A DNA stretch of 6,144 bases from an uncultured Eubacteriales bacterium (GCA_900550705.1 URTG01000105.1:1-6144); one strand, 5' to 3'. Counted from the stretch's first letter, positions 1-5,990 are shown. Translations and numbers: made by a program. Notes: generated by a model not told the origin, from the sequence alone.

Positions 1-93
1 GATGAGGGTGCCCCTCGACAAGAGGCACCTACCCAAGGGCTAGAAAACTCCTACCTCCTCACTCCCGTTCCCGCGCCTTCTGCACAAACGGTC
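1..93. other. Non-coding left edge with one hairpin, unassigned
   Basis: No credible reading frame with a ribosome binding site lies here. Bases 7-12 (GGTGCC) pair perfectly with 24-29 (GGCACC), and CTC/GAG inside (14-16 with 22-24) extends the stem. The flanking GGG at 6-8 can alternatively pair with CCC at 32-34. After the hairpin the plus strand is pyrimidine-rich (about 47-83). There is no T-run, so it does not look like an intrinsic terminator. It may be the 3' portion of a structured RNA (6S RNA is one candidate) whose 5' half is outside the window, or simply the 3' region of an upstream gene. I cannot decide between these. Confidence 0.3.
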
Positions 94-122
94 TTGCGCT
101 GCTAAGGAAGAAACCTTATAAT
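94..122 (+). promoter_or_regulatory. SigA-type promoter of comF
   Basis: A -35 box TTGCGC (94-99) is followed after exactly 17 bases by a perfect -10 box TATAAT (117-122). Transcription should start near 129-130, giving a leader of about 30 bases before the comF start at 160. Because the ATG at 121 lies inside the -10 box, this promoter also argues against using that ATG as a translation start. Confidence 0.8.
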
Positions 123-159
123 GGACGCAGCGCATTGCCGCAGAAAGGGGGGAGGCTCC

Positions 160-837
160 ATGCCAAACGCATATTTGATTCGCGGGTATCACGCCCTCCT
201 CTCCCTCCTCTACCCGCCCAAATGTCCCTTCTGCCGCAGACTGCTGGACAGGCAGGGGGACCTGCTGTGCGGGGACTGTCAGAAGACGCTGCCCTGGCTG
301 GAGGAGGGGGCGGCCAAGCGGACCGTGGACTTTACCCACGGCTGCTGGTCGCCGCTGGCCTATCGGGGCAAGGTGCCGGGGGCGATCCAGCGGTTTAAGT
401 TCACGCCGCTGCGGGCCTATGGGCGGCCCCTGGGAATTCTGATGGCCCAGTGCGCCCGGGACCGGCTGCCCGGCGGGGCGGACGGGGTGGTCTGGGCCCC
501 GCTCAGCGCCAGGCGGCGGCGGAGACGGGGGTTCGACCAGGGGCGGGAGCTGGCGGAGACGGTGGCCCGGGAGTTGGGGCTGCCCATGCTGCCCGCCCTG
601 GAAAAATTCCGGGACAATCCGCCCCAGTCCGGACTGACGGATGCCAGCGCCCGAAAGGCCAACGCTATGGGAGTCTACCGGCTGCGAAAGGGCGCGGACG
701 TGGCCGGACGGCGGCTGATCCTGGTGGACGACGTGGTCACCTCCGGGGCCACCCTCAGCGCCTGTGCCGCCGTGCTGCGGCAGGGCGGGGCGGAGACGGT
801 CTGGTGTCTCACCCTGGCCCAGGCCCGGCAGGGATGA
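160..837 (+). CDS. comF: ComF/GntX family protein (phosphoribosyltransferase fold)
   Basis: 225 residues, the usual ComF size. ComF-type proteins are cytoplasmic and support natural DNA uptake in Bacillus and related bacteria, probably by handling incoming single-stranded DNA or linking uptake to recombination; the biochemical reaction is not settled. An N-terminal zinc-ribbon-like part has C22-x2-C25 and C37-x2-C40. The central part has the family motifs around YRG (68-70) and a basic run followed by RGFDQ (123-127). The C-terminal phosphoribosyltransferase signature is LVDDVVTSGAT at 188-198, with D190 and D191 as expected for PRPP/metal binding. I start at ATG 160 because a purine-rich ribosome binding site (GGGGGGAGG, 148-156) sits just before it, while an in-frame ATG at 121 is part of the promoter -10 box. 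The gene has its own promoter; the next gene, mreB, follows after 169 bases with a separate promoter. No other competence gene is in view, so a role in uptake is inferred from family only. Confidence 0.9.
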   Translation: MPNAYLIRGYHALLSLLYPPKCPFCRRLLDRQGDLLCGDCQKTLPWLEEGAAKRTVDFTHGCWSPLAYRGKVPGAIQRFKFTPLRAYGRPLGILMAQCARDRLPGGADGVVWAPLSARRRRRRGFDQGRELAETVARELGLPMLPALEKFRDNPPQSGLTDASARKANAMGVYRLRKGADVAGRRLILVDDVVTSGATLSACAAVLRQGGAETVWCLTLAQARQG

Positions 838-860
838 GCGGCGGAAACTGGAACAAAAAT

Positions 861-903
861 ATTCGGAAAAACGGTTGAAAAACCGGGCTTGTCCGTCTAT
901 AAT
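861..903 (+). promoter_or_regulatory. SigA promoter of mreB with upstream box
   Basis: A -35 box TTGAAA (875-880) and a perfect TATAAT (898-903) are separated by 17 bases; the predicted start of transcription is near 910. Four bases upstream of the -35 lies ATTCGGAAAA (861-870), which recurs at the same spacing in front of the CdaR-like gene (4748-4757). The -35 box also sits inside a short palindrome, CGGTT-GAAA-AACCG (872-885), that could be a repressor site or chance. A weaker possible -10 (TATACT, 970-975) exists nearer the gene, but its -35 is poor. Confidence 0.85.
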
Positions 904-909
904 AAAAGA

Positions 910-936
910 GACTGGAGCGTTATCGGCTCCGCAGTC
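910..936 (+). promoter_or_regulatory. Leader hairpin at the 5' end of the mreB transcript
   Basis: GGAGC (914-918) pairs with GCTCC (926-930) around a 7-base loop, and GACT (910-913) pairs with AGTC (933-936), with a 2-base bulge (931-932). The stem begins at or next to the predicted transcription start, a position typical of 5' stabilising hairpins. No T-run follows, so it is not a terminator. A second small stem, CCGCC/GGCGG (956-960 with 965-969), lies further down the same leader. The regulatory role is inference. Confidence 0.5.
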
Positions 937-1006
937 TGTTAGAAACGTGATTTCGCCGCCGCTGGGCGGTATACTCTCTGTGAATGAGCAATAAGGGGAA
1001 ACAAAA

Positions 1007-2038
1007 ATGAGTCTGTTTTGTAAGGATATTGGAATCGACCTGGGCACCGCCTCTGTCCTGGTCTATATCAAGGGCAAGGGCGTGGTGCTGCGGGAGCCCT
1101 CTGTGGTCGCCATGGACAAGAACACCGGCAAGCTGCTGAAGGTGGGCACTGAGGCCCAGGCTATGCTGGGCCGTACCCCCGGGAACATCGTGGCCATGCG
1201 TCCCCTGCGGGAGGGCGTGATCTCCGACTACGACATGACCGAGCGGATGCTGAAGGAGTTCATCAAGAAGGTCACCAGCTTCTCCCTGTTCAAGCCCCGT
1301 CTGCTGATCTGTGTGCCCTCCGGCATCACCGAGGTAGAGGAGCGCGCCGTGGTCGATGCCGGCATCCAGGCCGGTGCCCGCCGGGCCTACCTCATCGAGG
1401 AGCCTGTGGCCGCCGCCATCGGCGCCGGGATCGACATCACCAAGCCCGACGGACACATGGTGGTAGACATCGGCGGCGGCACCGCCGACGTGGCGGTGAT
1501 CTCTCTGGGCGGCGTGGTGGAGTCCGCCTCCATCAAGATCGCCGGCGACAAGTTCGACGAGGCGGTGGTGAAGTACATCCGCCGCAAGCACAACGTCCTC
1601 ATCGGCGACCGCACCGCCGAGGAGCTGAAGATGACCATCGGCTGCGTCTTCCCCCGTCCGGAGGAGGTCACCATGGAGATCAAGGGCCGCTGCCTGATGA
1701 CCGGTCTGCCCCGGGTGTTCTCCGTCTCCTCCAGCGAGATGATCGAGGCCTTTGAGGAACCCACCGCCCGCATTCTGGAGGCCATCCACGGCGTTCTGGA
1801 GCGCACGCCCCCGGAGCTGGTGGCCGACATCTCCACCAACGGCATTGTTATGACCGGCGGCGGCAGCCTCATCTGGGGCTTTGACAAGCTCATCGAGTCC
1901 CACACCGGCATCGAGACCCGGGTGGCCGACGATGCCATCTCCTGCGTGGCCCTGGGCACCGGCCAGAGCCTGGACAGCCTGGACCAGATGCAGGACGGCA
2001 CCATGAACCTGTCCCGCCGCAGACAGATGAATTATTAA
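1007..2038 (+). CDS. mreB: Rod shape-determining protein, MreB/Mbl family actin homologue
   Basis: 343 residues, normal length for bacterial actins of the MreB/Mbl group. These ATP-binding proteins form membrane-associated filaments that position the elongation machinery of the side wall. All nucleotide-binding elements are present: the first phosphate loop DLGTA (11-15), the second phosphate motif DIGGGTADVA (154-163) with D154 as the expected catalytic acid, and the adenosine-motif glycines TGGG (283-286). The conserved stretches VPSGITEVEERAV and RTPPEL are also intact. The N-terminus (short lead then KDIGIDLGTA) resembles Mbl more, while the VPSGIT/VEERAV region resembles MreB, so the paralogue name is uncertain. 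ATG 1007 is preceded by AAGGGGAA (993-1000). The gene has its own promoter and leader hairpin and a strong stem-loop behind it, and no mreC or mreD follows, so it is a free-standing copy; other mreB-type genes may exist elsewhere in the genome. Confidence 0.95.
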   Translation: MSLFCKDIGIDLGTASVLVYIKGKGVVLREPSVVAMDKNTGKLLKVGTEAQAMLGRTPGNIVAMRPLREGVISDYDMTERMLKEFIKKVTSFSLFKPRLLICVPSGITEVEERAVVDAGIQAGARRAYLIEEPVAAAIGAGIDITKPDGHMVVDIGGGTADVAVISLGGVVESASIKIAGDKFDEAVVKYIRRKHNVLIGDRTAEELKMTIGCVFPRPEEVTMEIKGRCLMTGLPRVFSVSSSEMIEAFEEPTARILEAIHGVLERTPPELVADISTNGIVMTGGGSLIWGFDKLIESHTGIETRVADDAISCVALGTGQSLDSLDQMQDGTMNLSRRRQMNY

Positions 2039-2051
2039 GCGCAGACAAACC

Positions 2052-2090
2052 AACACCGGCCAGCTCCCCCTGGGGTGCTGGCCGGTGTTT
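2052..2090 (+). terminator. Probable terminator stem-loop after mreB
   Basis: A perfect 13-bp stem pairs 2052-2064 (AACACCGGCCAGC) with 2077-2089. Its 12-base loop can itself pair CCC with GGG. It starts 13 bases after the mreB stop codon. The T-run is short (TTT, then CAC), so termination may be incomplete and let some transcription pass into the regulator gene, which has no clear promoter of its own. Confidence 0.65.
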
Positions 2091-2100
2091 CACAACCTAC

Positions 2101-2138
2101 GCGCCGGTCGTTCTCCCGCCCCCGGCGGGACACGGCGC
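2101..2138 (+). promoter_or_regulatory. GC-rich structured leader before the metalloregulator gene
   Basis: An inner stem CCCGCC/GGCGGG (2115-2120 with 2124-2129, 3-base loop) lies inside an outer stem GCGCCG/CGGCGC (2101-2106 with 2133-2138). I find no TATAAT-like box between 2090 and 2153. The structure may be an extra termination or attenuation element, or an RNA-stabilising hairpin. It could also be incidental to high G+C, so the confidence is modest. Confidence 0.35.
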
Positions 2139-2167
2139 GGAACAAGAACGAACAAGGAGGCAGAGAC

Positions 2168-2542
2168 ATGGCGATCCATGCGTCCGGCGAGGATTATTTA
2201 GAGGCCATTCTGGCACTGCGCCAGGAGAAGGGCTTTGTCCGTTCCATCGATGTGGCCCAGCGGCTGGGCTTCTCCAAGCCGTCCATCAGCCGCGCAATGT
2301 CCATCCTGCGGAGCGACGGCTATGTTACCATGGAGCGGGACGGCCGCTTAGAGCTGACCGAGTCCGGCGAGCAGGTGGCCCGGAGCATTTACGAGCGGCA
2401 CCAGCTGCTCACCCGCTGGCTGATCCATCTGGGGGTCACCCCGGAGGTGGCGGCGGAGGATGCCTGCCGCATTGAGCACGACATCAGCGCGGAGACCTTT
2501 CAGTGCATGAAGACCCACCTGGAGCGCCTGGGTGAGGTCTGA
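2168..2542 (+). CDS. DtxR/MntR-family metal-dependent transcriptional repressor (two-domain form)
   Basis: 124 residues. An N-terminal winged helix-turn-helix (about 7-67; recognition region near 36-48) is followed by the metal-binding/dimerisation domain (about 70-124). The SH3-like third domain of full-length DtxR is missing, as in Bacillus MntR (about 140 residues). These repressors bind Mn(II) or Fe(II) and then shut off metal-uptake genes. Aligning by eye, the expected ligands are present: D9 and E12 (MntR D8, E11), H78 (MntR H77), and E103-H104 (MntR E102-H103). The position of MntR E99 is Cys100 here, as in the DtxR/IdeR motif ACRxEH, so metal preference cannot be called. ATG 2168 is chosen because AAGGAGG (2154-2160) lies eight bases before it; the frame is open further upstream but that stretch overlaps the mreB terminator. 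MscS follows 30 bases on, probably in one transcript. No metal transporter is in the window. Confidence 0.88.
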   Translation: MAIHASGEDYLEAILALRQEKGFVRSIDVAQRLGFSKPSISRAMSILRSDGYVTMERDGRLELTESGEQVARSIYERHQLLTRWLIHLGVTPEVAAEDACRIEHDISAETFQCMKTHLERLGEV

Positions 2543-2572
2543 TTCCAATCGGACCGAGAGGAGGCGGGCCCC

Positions 2573-3397
2573 GTGTCCACCGACGAAGTAGTCAAAGACG
2601 TGGTCAGCGGCGTTAATCTGAAGACCCTGACCTGGGCCTCTGCGGCCAAGATCATTGCGATGGTCCTGGTGGGGATCATCATCATTCGCATTCTTACCGC
2701 CCTGCTGGACCGGCTGCTGAAGCGCAGCCGGCTGGCCGCCCCCATCCGGGGGTATCTCCACACCATCGTCCGCACCGGCCTGTGGTTCGTGCTGATCCTG
2801 GTGGTGGCCGAATCCCTGGGCATCCACACCACCTCCCTCATCGCCCTGTTCAGCGTGGCGGGCCTGGCGGTGTCGCTGGCCCTGCAAAATACCCTGTCCA
2901 ATCTGGCGGGGGGACTGATGATCCTGGTGTCCAAGCCCTTCACCGTGGGGGACTTTGTAGAGACCGAGGGAGTCAGCGGAACGGTGGCCGAGTCCGGCCT
3001 GTCGTACAGCAAGCTCATCACCATCGACAACAAGACGGTGTTCCTGCCCAACAGCCAGATGGCGGCCTCTAAGATCATCAACTACACCGCCCAGGGCCGC
3101 CGCCGGGTGGACCTGAACCTCACCGCGTCCTACGACGCCCCCACCCAGGTGGTGAAGGACGCCGTTCTGGAGGCGGTGGCCGCCATCCCCCAGGTCCACA
3201 AGGACCCGGTGCCGGTGGTCCGTCTGTCGGGGTATCAGTCCAGCAGCATCCAGTATGTGGTCCGGGTGTGGACCGACGCCGCCGACTACTGGAACGTATA
3301 CTATGACCTTCTGGAGGGCGTGCGGGACACCTTCCACCGCCACGGGGTGGAGATGACCTACGACCACCTGAACGTCCACCTGGTGGACAGACAATAA
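2573..3397 (+). CDS. mscS: Small-conductance mechanosensitive channel, MscS family
   Basis: 274 residues, close to E. coli MscS (286). The protein is expected to form a heptameric membrane channel that opens under membrane tension and releases small solutes on hypo-osmotic shock. Three membrane helices are visible: TM1 about 22-47, TM2 about 61-82, and the pore helix TM3 from about 88, with the signature AGLAVSLALQNTLSNLAGG (96-114). This is followed by the beta-domain entry KPFTVGDFV (121-129), the PNS turn (159-161), and the alpha/beta C-terminal domain. The two pore-seal leucines of E. coli (L105, L109) correspond to L98 and L102. The hinge Gly113 corresponds to Asn106, and Gly108 to Ser101. 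The start is GTG at 2573, eight bases after AGGAGG (2559-2564); no closer ATG fits. It probably shares a transcript with the metalloregulator 30 bases upstream, and it converges on the DUF4830-like gene with no terminator between them. Confidence 0.93.
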   Translation: MSTDEVVKDVVSGVNLKTLTWASAAKIIAMVLVGIIIIRILTALLDRLLKRSRLAAPIRGYLHTIVRTGLWFVLILVVAESLGIHTTSLIALFSVAGLAVSLALQNTLSNLAGGLMILVSKPFTVGDFVETEGVSGTVAESGLSYSKLITIDNKTVFLPNSQMAASKIINYTAQGRRRVDLNLTASYDAPTQVVKDAVLEAVAAIPQVHKDPVPVVRLSGYQSSSIQYVVRVWTDAADYWNVYYDLLEGVRDTFHRHGVEMTYDHLNVHLVDRQ

Positions 3398-3402
3398 AAA
3401 TG

Positions 3403-3873
3403 CTACGGCCCCAGCAGCCCGTGGAGGAACCCGTCCGCCCGGACCGAGAACACCTCGCCCCCCACCACCCGGCCCCGCCGGAGGAGGAGGTCGGCCCGCA
3501 CGCCGGTCTCGCCGGTGGGGTAGTTGGTGACGGCATAGGTATAGCGCCGCACCCGCTTGCCCCGGCAGCGGGCCAGGTCGAAGCCCTGGCTCTGCTGTAA
3601 GGCCAGATAGTCCCCGCAGCGGCCCTCCAGCGTCTCCGGCACCCGCAGGTCCACAACGGCCAGGGGCTCGGGCTGCACCTCCCAGCCGCAGGCGGCCAGA
3701 TAGTCCACCCGGTCCCGGTTGGTGCGGATGCCTCCCCCATCGGGCAGGACAGAGGCCCCCGCCGGGCGGGCCTGTCCCAGGGAGAGGGCCAGGGCACAGC
3801 AGCCCACCAGCGCCGCCATGGCCCACAGAGCGGCCAGGCTGCGCCGGGGGACCTTCACCGTAAAAAGAAACAC
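3403..3873 (-). CDS. DUF4830-like membrane-anchored protein of unknown function
   Basis: 156 residues. A short basic N-terminus (K7, R10, R11) leads into one hydrophobic segment (about 12-32), so the rest should lie outside the membrane. LVGC at 22-25 matches a lipobox, but the hydrophobic run continues past the cysteine, so a plain signal anchor is equally possible. The soluble part (about 48-154) resembles DUF4830 as I remember it: RVDYLAACGWEV (55-66), a VPE strand (78-80), QQSQGFDL (93-100), and RYTYAVTNYP (110-119). The family is found mainly in gut Clostridia and its function is unknown. The start is GTG at 3873-3871, preceded on the minus strand by GAAAGGAG (3883-3890). An ordinary neighbour relation is all the context offers: it is divergent from rsuA and convergent with mscS. 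The family name is by-eye recognition and would need a profile search. Confidence 0.75.
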   Translation of the reverse strand: MFLFTVKVPRRSLAALWAMAALVGCCALALSLGQARPAGASVLPDGGGIRTNRDRVDYLAACGWEVQPEPLAVVDLRVPETLEGRCGDYLALQQSQGFDLARCRGKRVRRYTYAVTNYPTGETGVRADLLLRRGRVVGGEVFSVRADGFLHGLLGP

Positions 3874-3996
3874 CTGTATTCGCTCCTTTCGCCGCGTAAT
3901 CGGTTGCTCGGTCTCAGCCTATGCGCCGGGAGCGTTTCTTATGAGCCTACGCCCTGTCTTCCAGCGGGGGCGGGGCGAACAGAAAGGAAGAACGCC
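3874..3996. other. Divergent intergenic region between the DUF4830-like gene and rsuA
   Basis: These 123 bases must carry the start signals of two diverging genes. I can see both ribosome binding sites (GAAAGGAG on the minus strand at 3883-3890; AAAGGAAG on the plus strand at 3983-3990) but no convincing -35/-10 pair in either direction. The rsuA frame is open back to an ATG at 3904, but that stretch has no ribosome binding site and no family similarity, so I treat it as non-coding. Confidence 0.4.
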
Positions 3997-4725
3997 ATGG
4001 CAATGGAACGGCTGGACAAGCTGCTGGCCTCCACCGGCCACTGGAGCCGGAAGGAGGTCAAGGACCTGGTGCGCCAGGGCCGGGTATGGGCCGACGGCGC
4101 GCCGGTGCAGAAGCCGGAGGAGAAATTCGACCCCGAGGCCGCCGCCCTGACGGTGGACGGCCAGCCGGTGGACGCGGCCCCCTTCGTCTATCTGATGATG
4201 AACAAGCCGGCGGGGCTTCTCTCCGCCACAGAGGATAAAAGGCAGCCCACGGTGGTGGACCTGCTGCCCCAACACCTTCAGCGCCGGGGGCTGTTCCCCG
4301 TGGGGCGGCTGGACAAGGACACCGTGGGTCTGCTCCTCCTCACCGACGACGGGGCCTTGGCCCACGACCTGCTCTCCCCCAAAAAGCACGTGGACAAGGT
4401 CTACTACGCCCGGGTGGACGGCACGCTGAACGCCGACGACGTGTCCGCCCTGGCCCAGGGCATGGTGCTGGGGGACGGGCTGCACTGCCTCCCCGCCGGG
4501 CTGGAACCCCTGGGAGACGGCTCTGCGTGCCGGGTCACTCTGCGGGAGGGCAAGTACCACCAGGTGAAGCGGATGCTGGCCGCCCGGGGCAAGCCGGTGC
4601 TGTTTTTACAGCGGCTTTCCATGGGCGAGCTGGCGCTGGACCCCGCCCTGAAACCGGGGGAGTGGAGAAGTCTGACCGAGGAGGAACGGGCCAGCCTGAA
4701 CAGAGCGAGAAAAAATTTGACTTAA
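3997..4725 (+). CDS. rsuA: Ribosomal small-subunit pseudouridine synthase, RsuA family
   Basis: 242 residues, similar to E. coli RsuA (231). The RsuA/RluB/E/F enzymes isomerise a uridine in rRNA to pseudouridine; RsuA itself acts on 16S U516. An N-terminal S4 RNA-binding domain (about 4-50, RLDKLLASTG) is followed by the catalytic domain: the MNKPAG strand (68-73), SATEDKRQPTV (76-86), the active-site motif GRLDKDTVGLLLLT (103-116) with catalytic Asp106, SPKKHVDKVY (127-136), and EGKYHQVKRM (184-193). The SATEDK...PTV and SPKKHV features and the short length favour RsuA over RluB, but the exact target base is inferred. The ATG at 3997 is preceded by AAAGGAAG (3983-3990); the ATG at 4003 (MERLDK) is a possible alternative. 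No terminator is visible after the stop, and the next promoter begins about 20 bases on, so read-through into the regulator gene is possible. Confidence 0.92.
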   Translation: MAMERLDKLLASTGHWSRKEVKDLVRQGRVWADGAPVQKPEEKFDPEAAALTVDGQPVDAAPFVYLMMNKPAGLLSATEDKRQPTVVDLLPQHLQRRGLFPVGRLDKDTVGLLLLTDDGALAHDLLSPKKHVDKVYYARVDGTLNADDVSALAQGMVLGDGLHCLPAGLEPLGDGSACRVTLREGKYHQVKRMLAARGKPVLFLQRLSMGELALDPALKPGEWRSLTEEERASLNRARKNLT

Positions 4726-4747
4726 TTTGGGCGATTTACACAAAAAA

Positions 4748-4791
4748 ATTCGGAAAACCTCTTGCCAAAACCCGGCTCGACCCGTTATAAT
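4748..4791 (+). promoter_or_regulatory. SigA promoter of the CdaR-like gene with upstream box
   Basis: A -35 box TTGCCA (4762-4767) and a perfect TATAAT (4786-4791) are separated by 18 bases; transcription should start near 4798. The box ATTCGGAAAA (4748-4757) lies four bases upstream of the -35, the same sequence and spacing as at mreB. The spacer (AAAACCCGGCTCGACCCGT) also resembles the mreB spacer. The surrounding 4708-4760 stretch is AT-rich, which could act as an UP element. Confidence 0.85.
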
Positions 4792-4839
4792 AAACAGCAA
4801 TGGAAGTTCTTTTCTTCACGAAATTTGGGAGGGATCAAT

Positions 4840-5931
4840 GTGTCAAGCAGGATGTTCCAGGGAGTCGTGCTCCAAATGAAGGACAGTGTCAACCGTATGG
4901 TTGGCGTTGTTGATTCAGACGGCGTGGTCGTCGCCTGTAGTGAGTTGACCTGTATTGGAGAGCACTGGTCCGGCGCTGTGGCTGCGGTGAATGACGCGGA
5001 GAACGGCGTCGCCTACTTCGAGGGCAAGACCTTTAAGCCGCTGGCCGGATGGGGTTCCCAGTTTGATTATGCTGCCTTTGTCAAGGGCGAGGATGACATC
5101 GCCGCTTCCCTGTGCGCCATGGCCGTGGTGGCCTTCAACGGAGCCAAGACCTATTACGAGGAGAAGCACGACAAGGCCACCTTTGTCAAGAATATCATCT
5201 CCGACAATATTCTGCTGGGTGACATCTATACCCAGGCCAAGGAGCTGCACTTCGTCTCTGAGGCGCCCCGGGCGGCCTTCCTGATCCGTCAGCTGGGCCC
5301 CACCGACGTGTCCATCATCGACGTGGTCCAGAACCTGTTCCCCGACCGGCAGAGCGATTTCGTCATCTCCATCAACGAGAACGACGTGGCCCTTATCAAG
5401 CAGCTCCCCGAGGGGGCGGACAGCCGGGACCTGCAGAAGATCGCCAAGCAGATCTCCGCCACCGTCACCCAGGAGCTGGGCGTGAAGGTGGTCATCGGCA
5501 TCGGCACGGTGGTCAACCACATCCGCGACCTGGCCCGGGCCTATAAAGAGGCCGGCGTGGCCATCGACGTGGGCAAGGTGTTCGACACGGAGAAGATCGT
5601 CATTAACTACGAAAATCTGGGCATCGGCCGCCTGATCTACCAGCTGCCCACCATCCTGTGCCAGATGTTCCTCCAGGAGGTGTTCAAGAAGAACCCCATC
5701 GACGCCCTGGATCAGGAGACCCTGCTCACCATCAACAAGTTCTTCGAAAACAATCTGAACGTGTCTGAGACCGCCCGGAAGCTCTTTGTCCACCGGAACA
5801 CCCTGGTGTACCGCCTGGAGAAGATCAAGAAGCTCACCGGTCTGGACCTGCGGGATTTCGACGATGCCATCACCTTCAAGGTCGCCCTGATGGTCAAGAA
5901 GTACCTCATTTCCCGGGGAATCGAATCCTAA
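4840..5931 (+). CDS. CdaR/PucR-type transcriptional regulator
   Basis: 363 residues. Three parts can be seen. The N-terminal sensor-like region (about 5-125, with VVDSDGVVVACS at 23-34) resembles the sugar-diacid/PAS-type input domain. A middle GGDEF-like alpha/beta domain (about 140-262) is typical of CdaR proteins and lacks a GGDEF active-site motif. The C-terminal PucR-type helix-turn-helix lies at about 294-356, with the motif LNVSETARKLFVHRNTLVYR at 306-325. Family members activate genes for use of small metabolites (sugar diacids, purines), but the ligand here cannot be read from the sequence, and no catabolic gene is nearby. I start at GTG 4840, six bases after GGGAGGG (4827-4833); ATG 4852 is too far from it, and ATG 4838 overlaps the GTG in another frame and stops after 13 codons. 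The open frame continues upstream to 4762 but crosses the promoter. It is transcribed alone and ends at a strong terminator. Confidence 0.88.
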   Translation: MSSRMFQGVVLQMKDSVNRMVGVVDSDGVVVACSELTCIGEHWSGAVAAVNDAENGVAYFEGKTFKPLAGWGSQFDYAAFVKGEDDIAASLCAMAVVAFNGAKTYYEEKHDKATFVKNIISDNILLGDIYTQAKELHFVSEAPRAAFLIRQLGPTDVSIIDVVQNLFPDRQSDFVISINENDVALIKQLPEGADSRDLQKIAKQISATVTQELGVKVVIGIGTVVNHIRDLARAYKEAGVAIDVGKVFDTEKIVINYENLGIGRLIYQLPTILCQMFLQEVFKKNPIDALDQETLLTINKFFENNLNVSETARKLFVHRNTLVYRLEKIKKLTGLDLRDFDDAITFKVALMVKKYLISRGIES

Positions 5932-5948
5932 GACAAGCCCGTCCCTGC

Positions 5949-5990
5949 AAACGCTGCCTTGGCTCACCGGCCGGGGCAGCGTTTTTTTTT
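5949..5990 (+). terminator. Rho-independent terminator of the CdaR-like gene
   Basis: A perfect 10-bp stem pairs 5949-5958 (AAACGCTGCC) with 5975-5984. The loop contains a further GGC/GCC pairing, and a run of nine T follows at 5982-5990. It starts 17 bases after the stop codon. Confidence 0.95.

Noticed and set aside
121..159. N-terminal extension of ComF from the ATG at 121
   Set aside because: That ATG is part of the TATAAT box, so it would lie upstream of the transcript start; ATG 160 has a strong ribosome binding site.
970..975. Second mreB promoter with -10 TATACT
   Set aside because: The sequence 17 bases upstream (GTGATT) is a poor -35 and there is no extended -10. It is possible but not supportable as a feature.
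40..1047. 335-codon open frame on the minus strand opposite comF
   Set aside because: It spans the comF gene and two promoters, is proline/glycine-rich, and has no recognisable domain.
920..2056. 378-codon open frame on the minus strand opposite mreB
   Set aside because: It is the mirror of the mreB coding pattern, with low-complexity composition (His, Gly, Leu, Asp). The plus-strand gene is unmistakable.
2348..3826. 492-codon open frame on the minus strand
   Set aside because: It runs antisense across the regulator and mscS and in another frame through the DUF4830-like gene. It is Gly/Pro/His/Gln-rich, has no family motif, and is expected from high-GC third-position bias.
3904..3996. N-terminal extension of RsuA from the ATG at 3904
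   Set aside because: There is no ribosome binding site, and RsuA proteins begin at the S4 domain, which matches the start at 3997.
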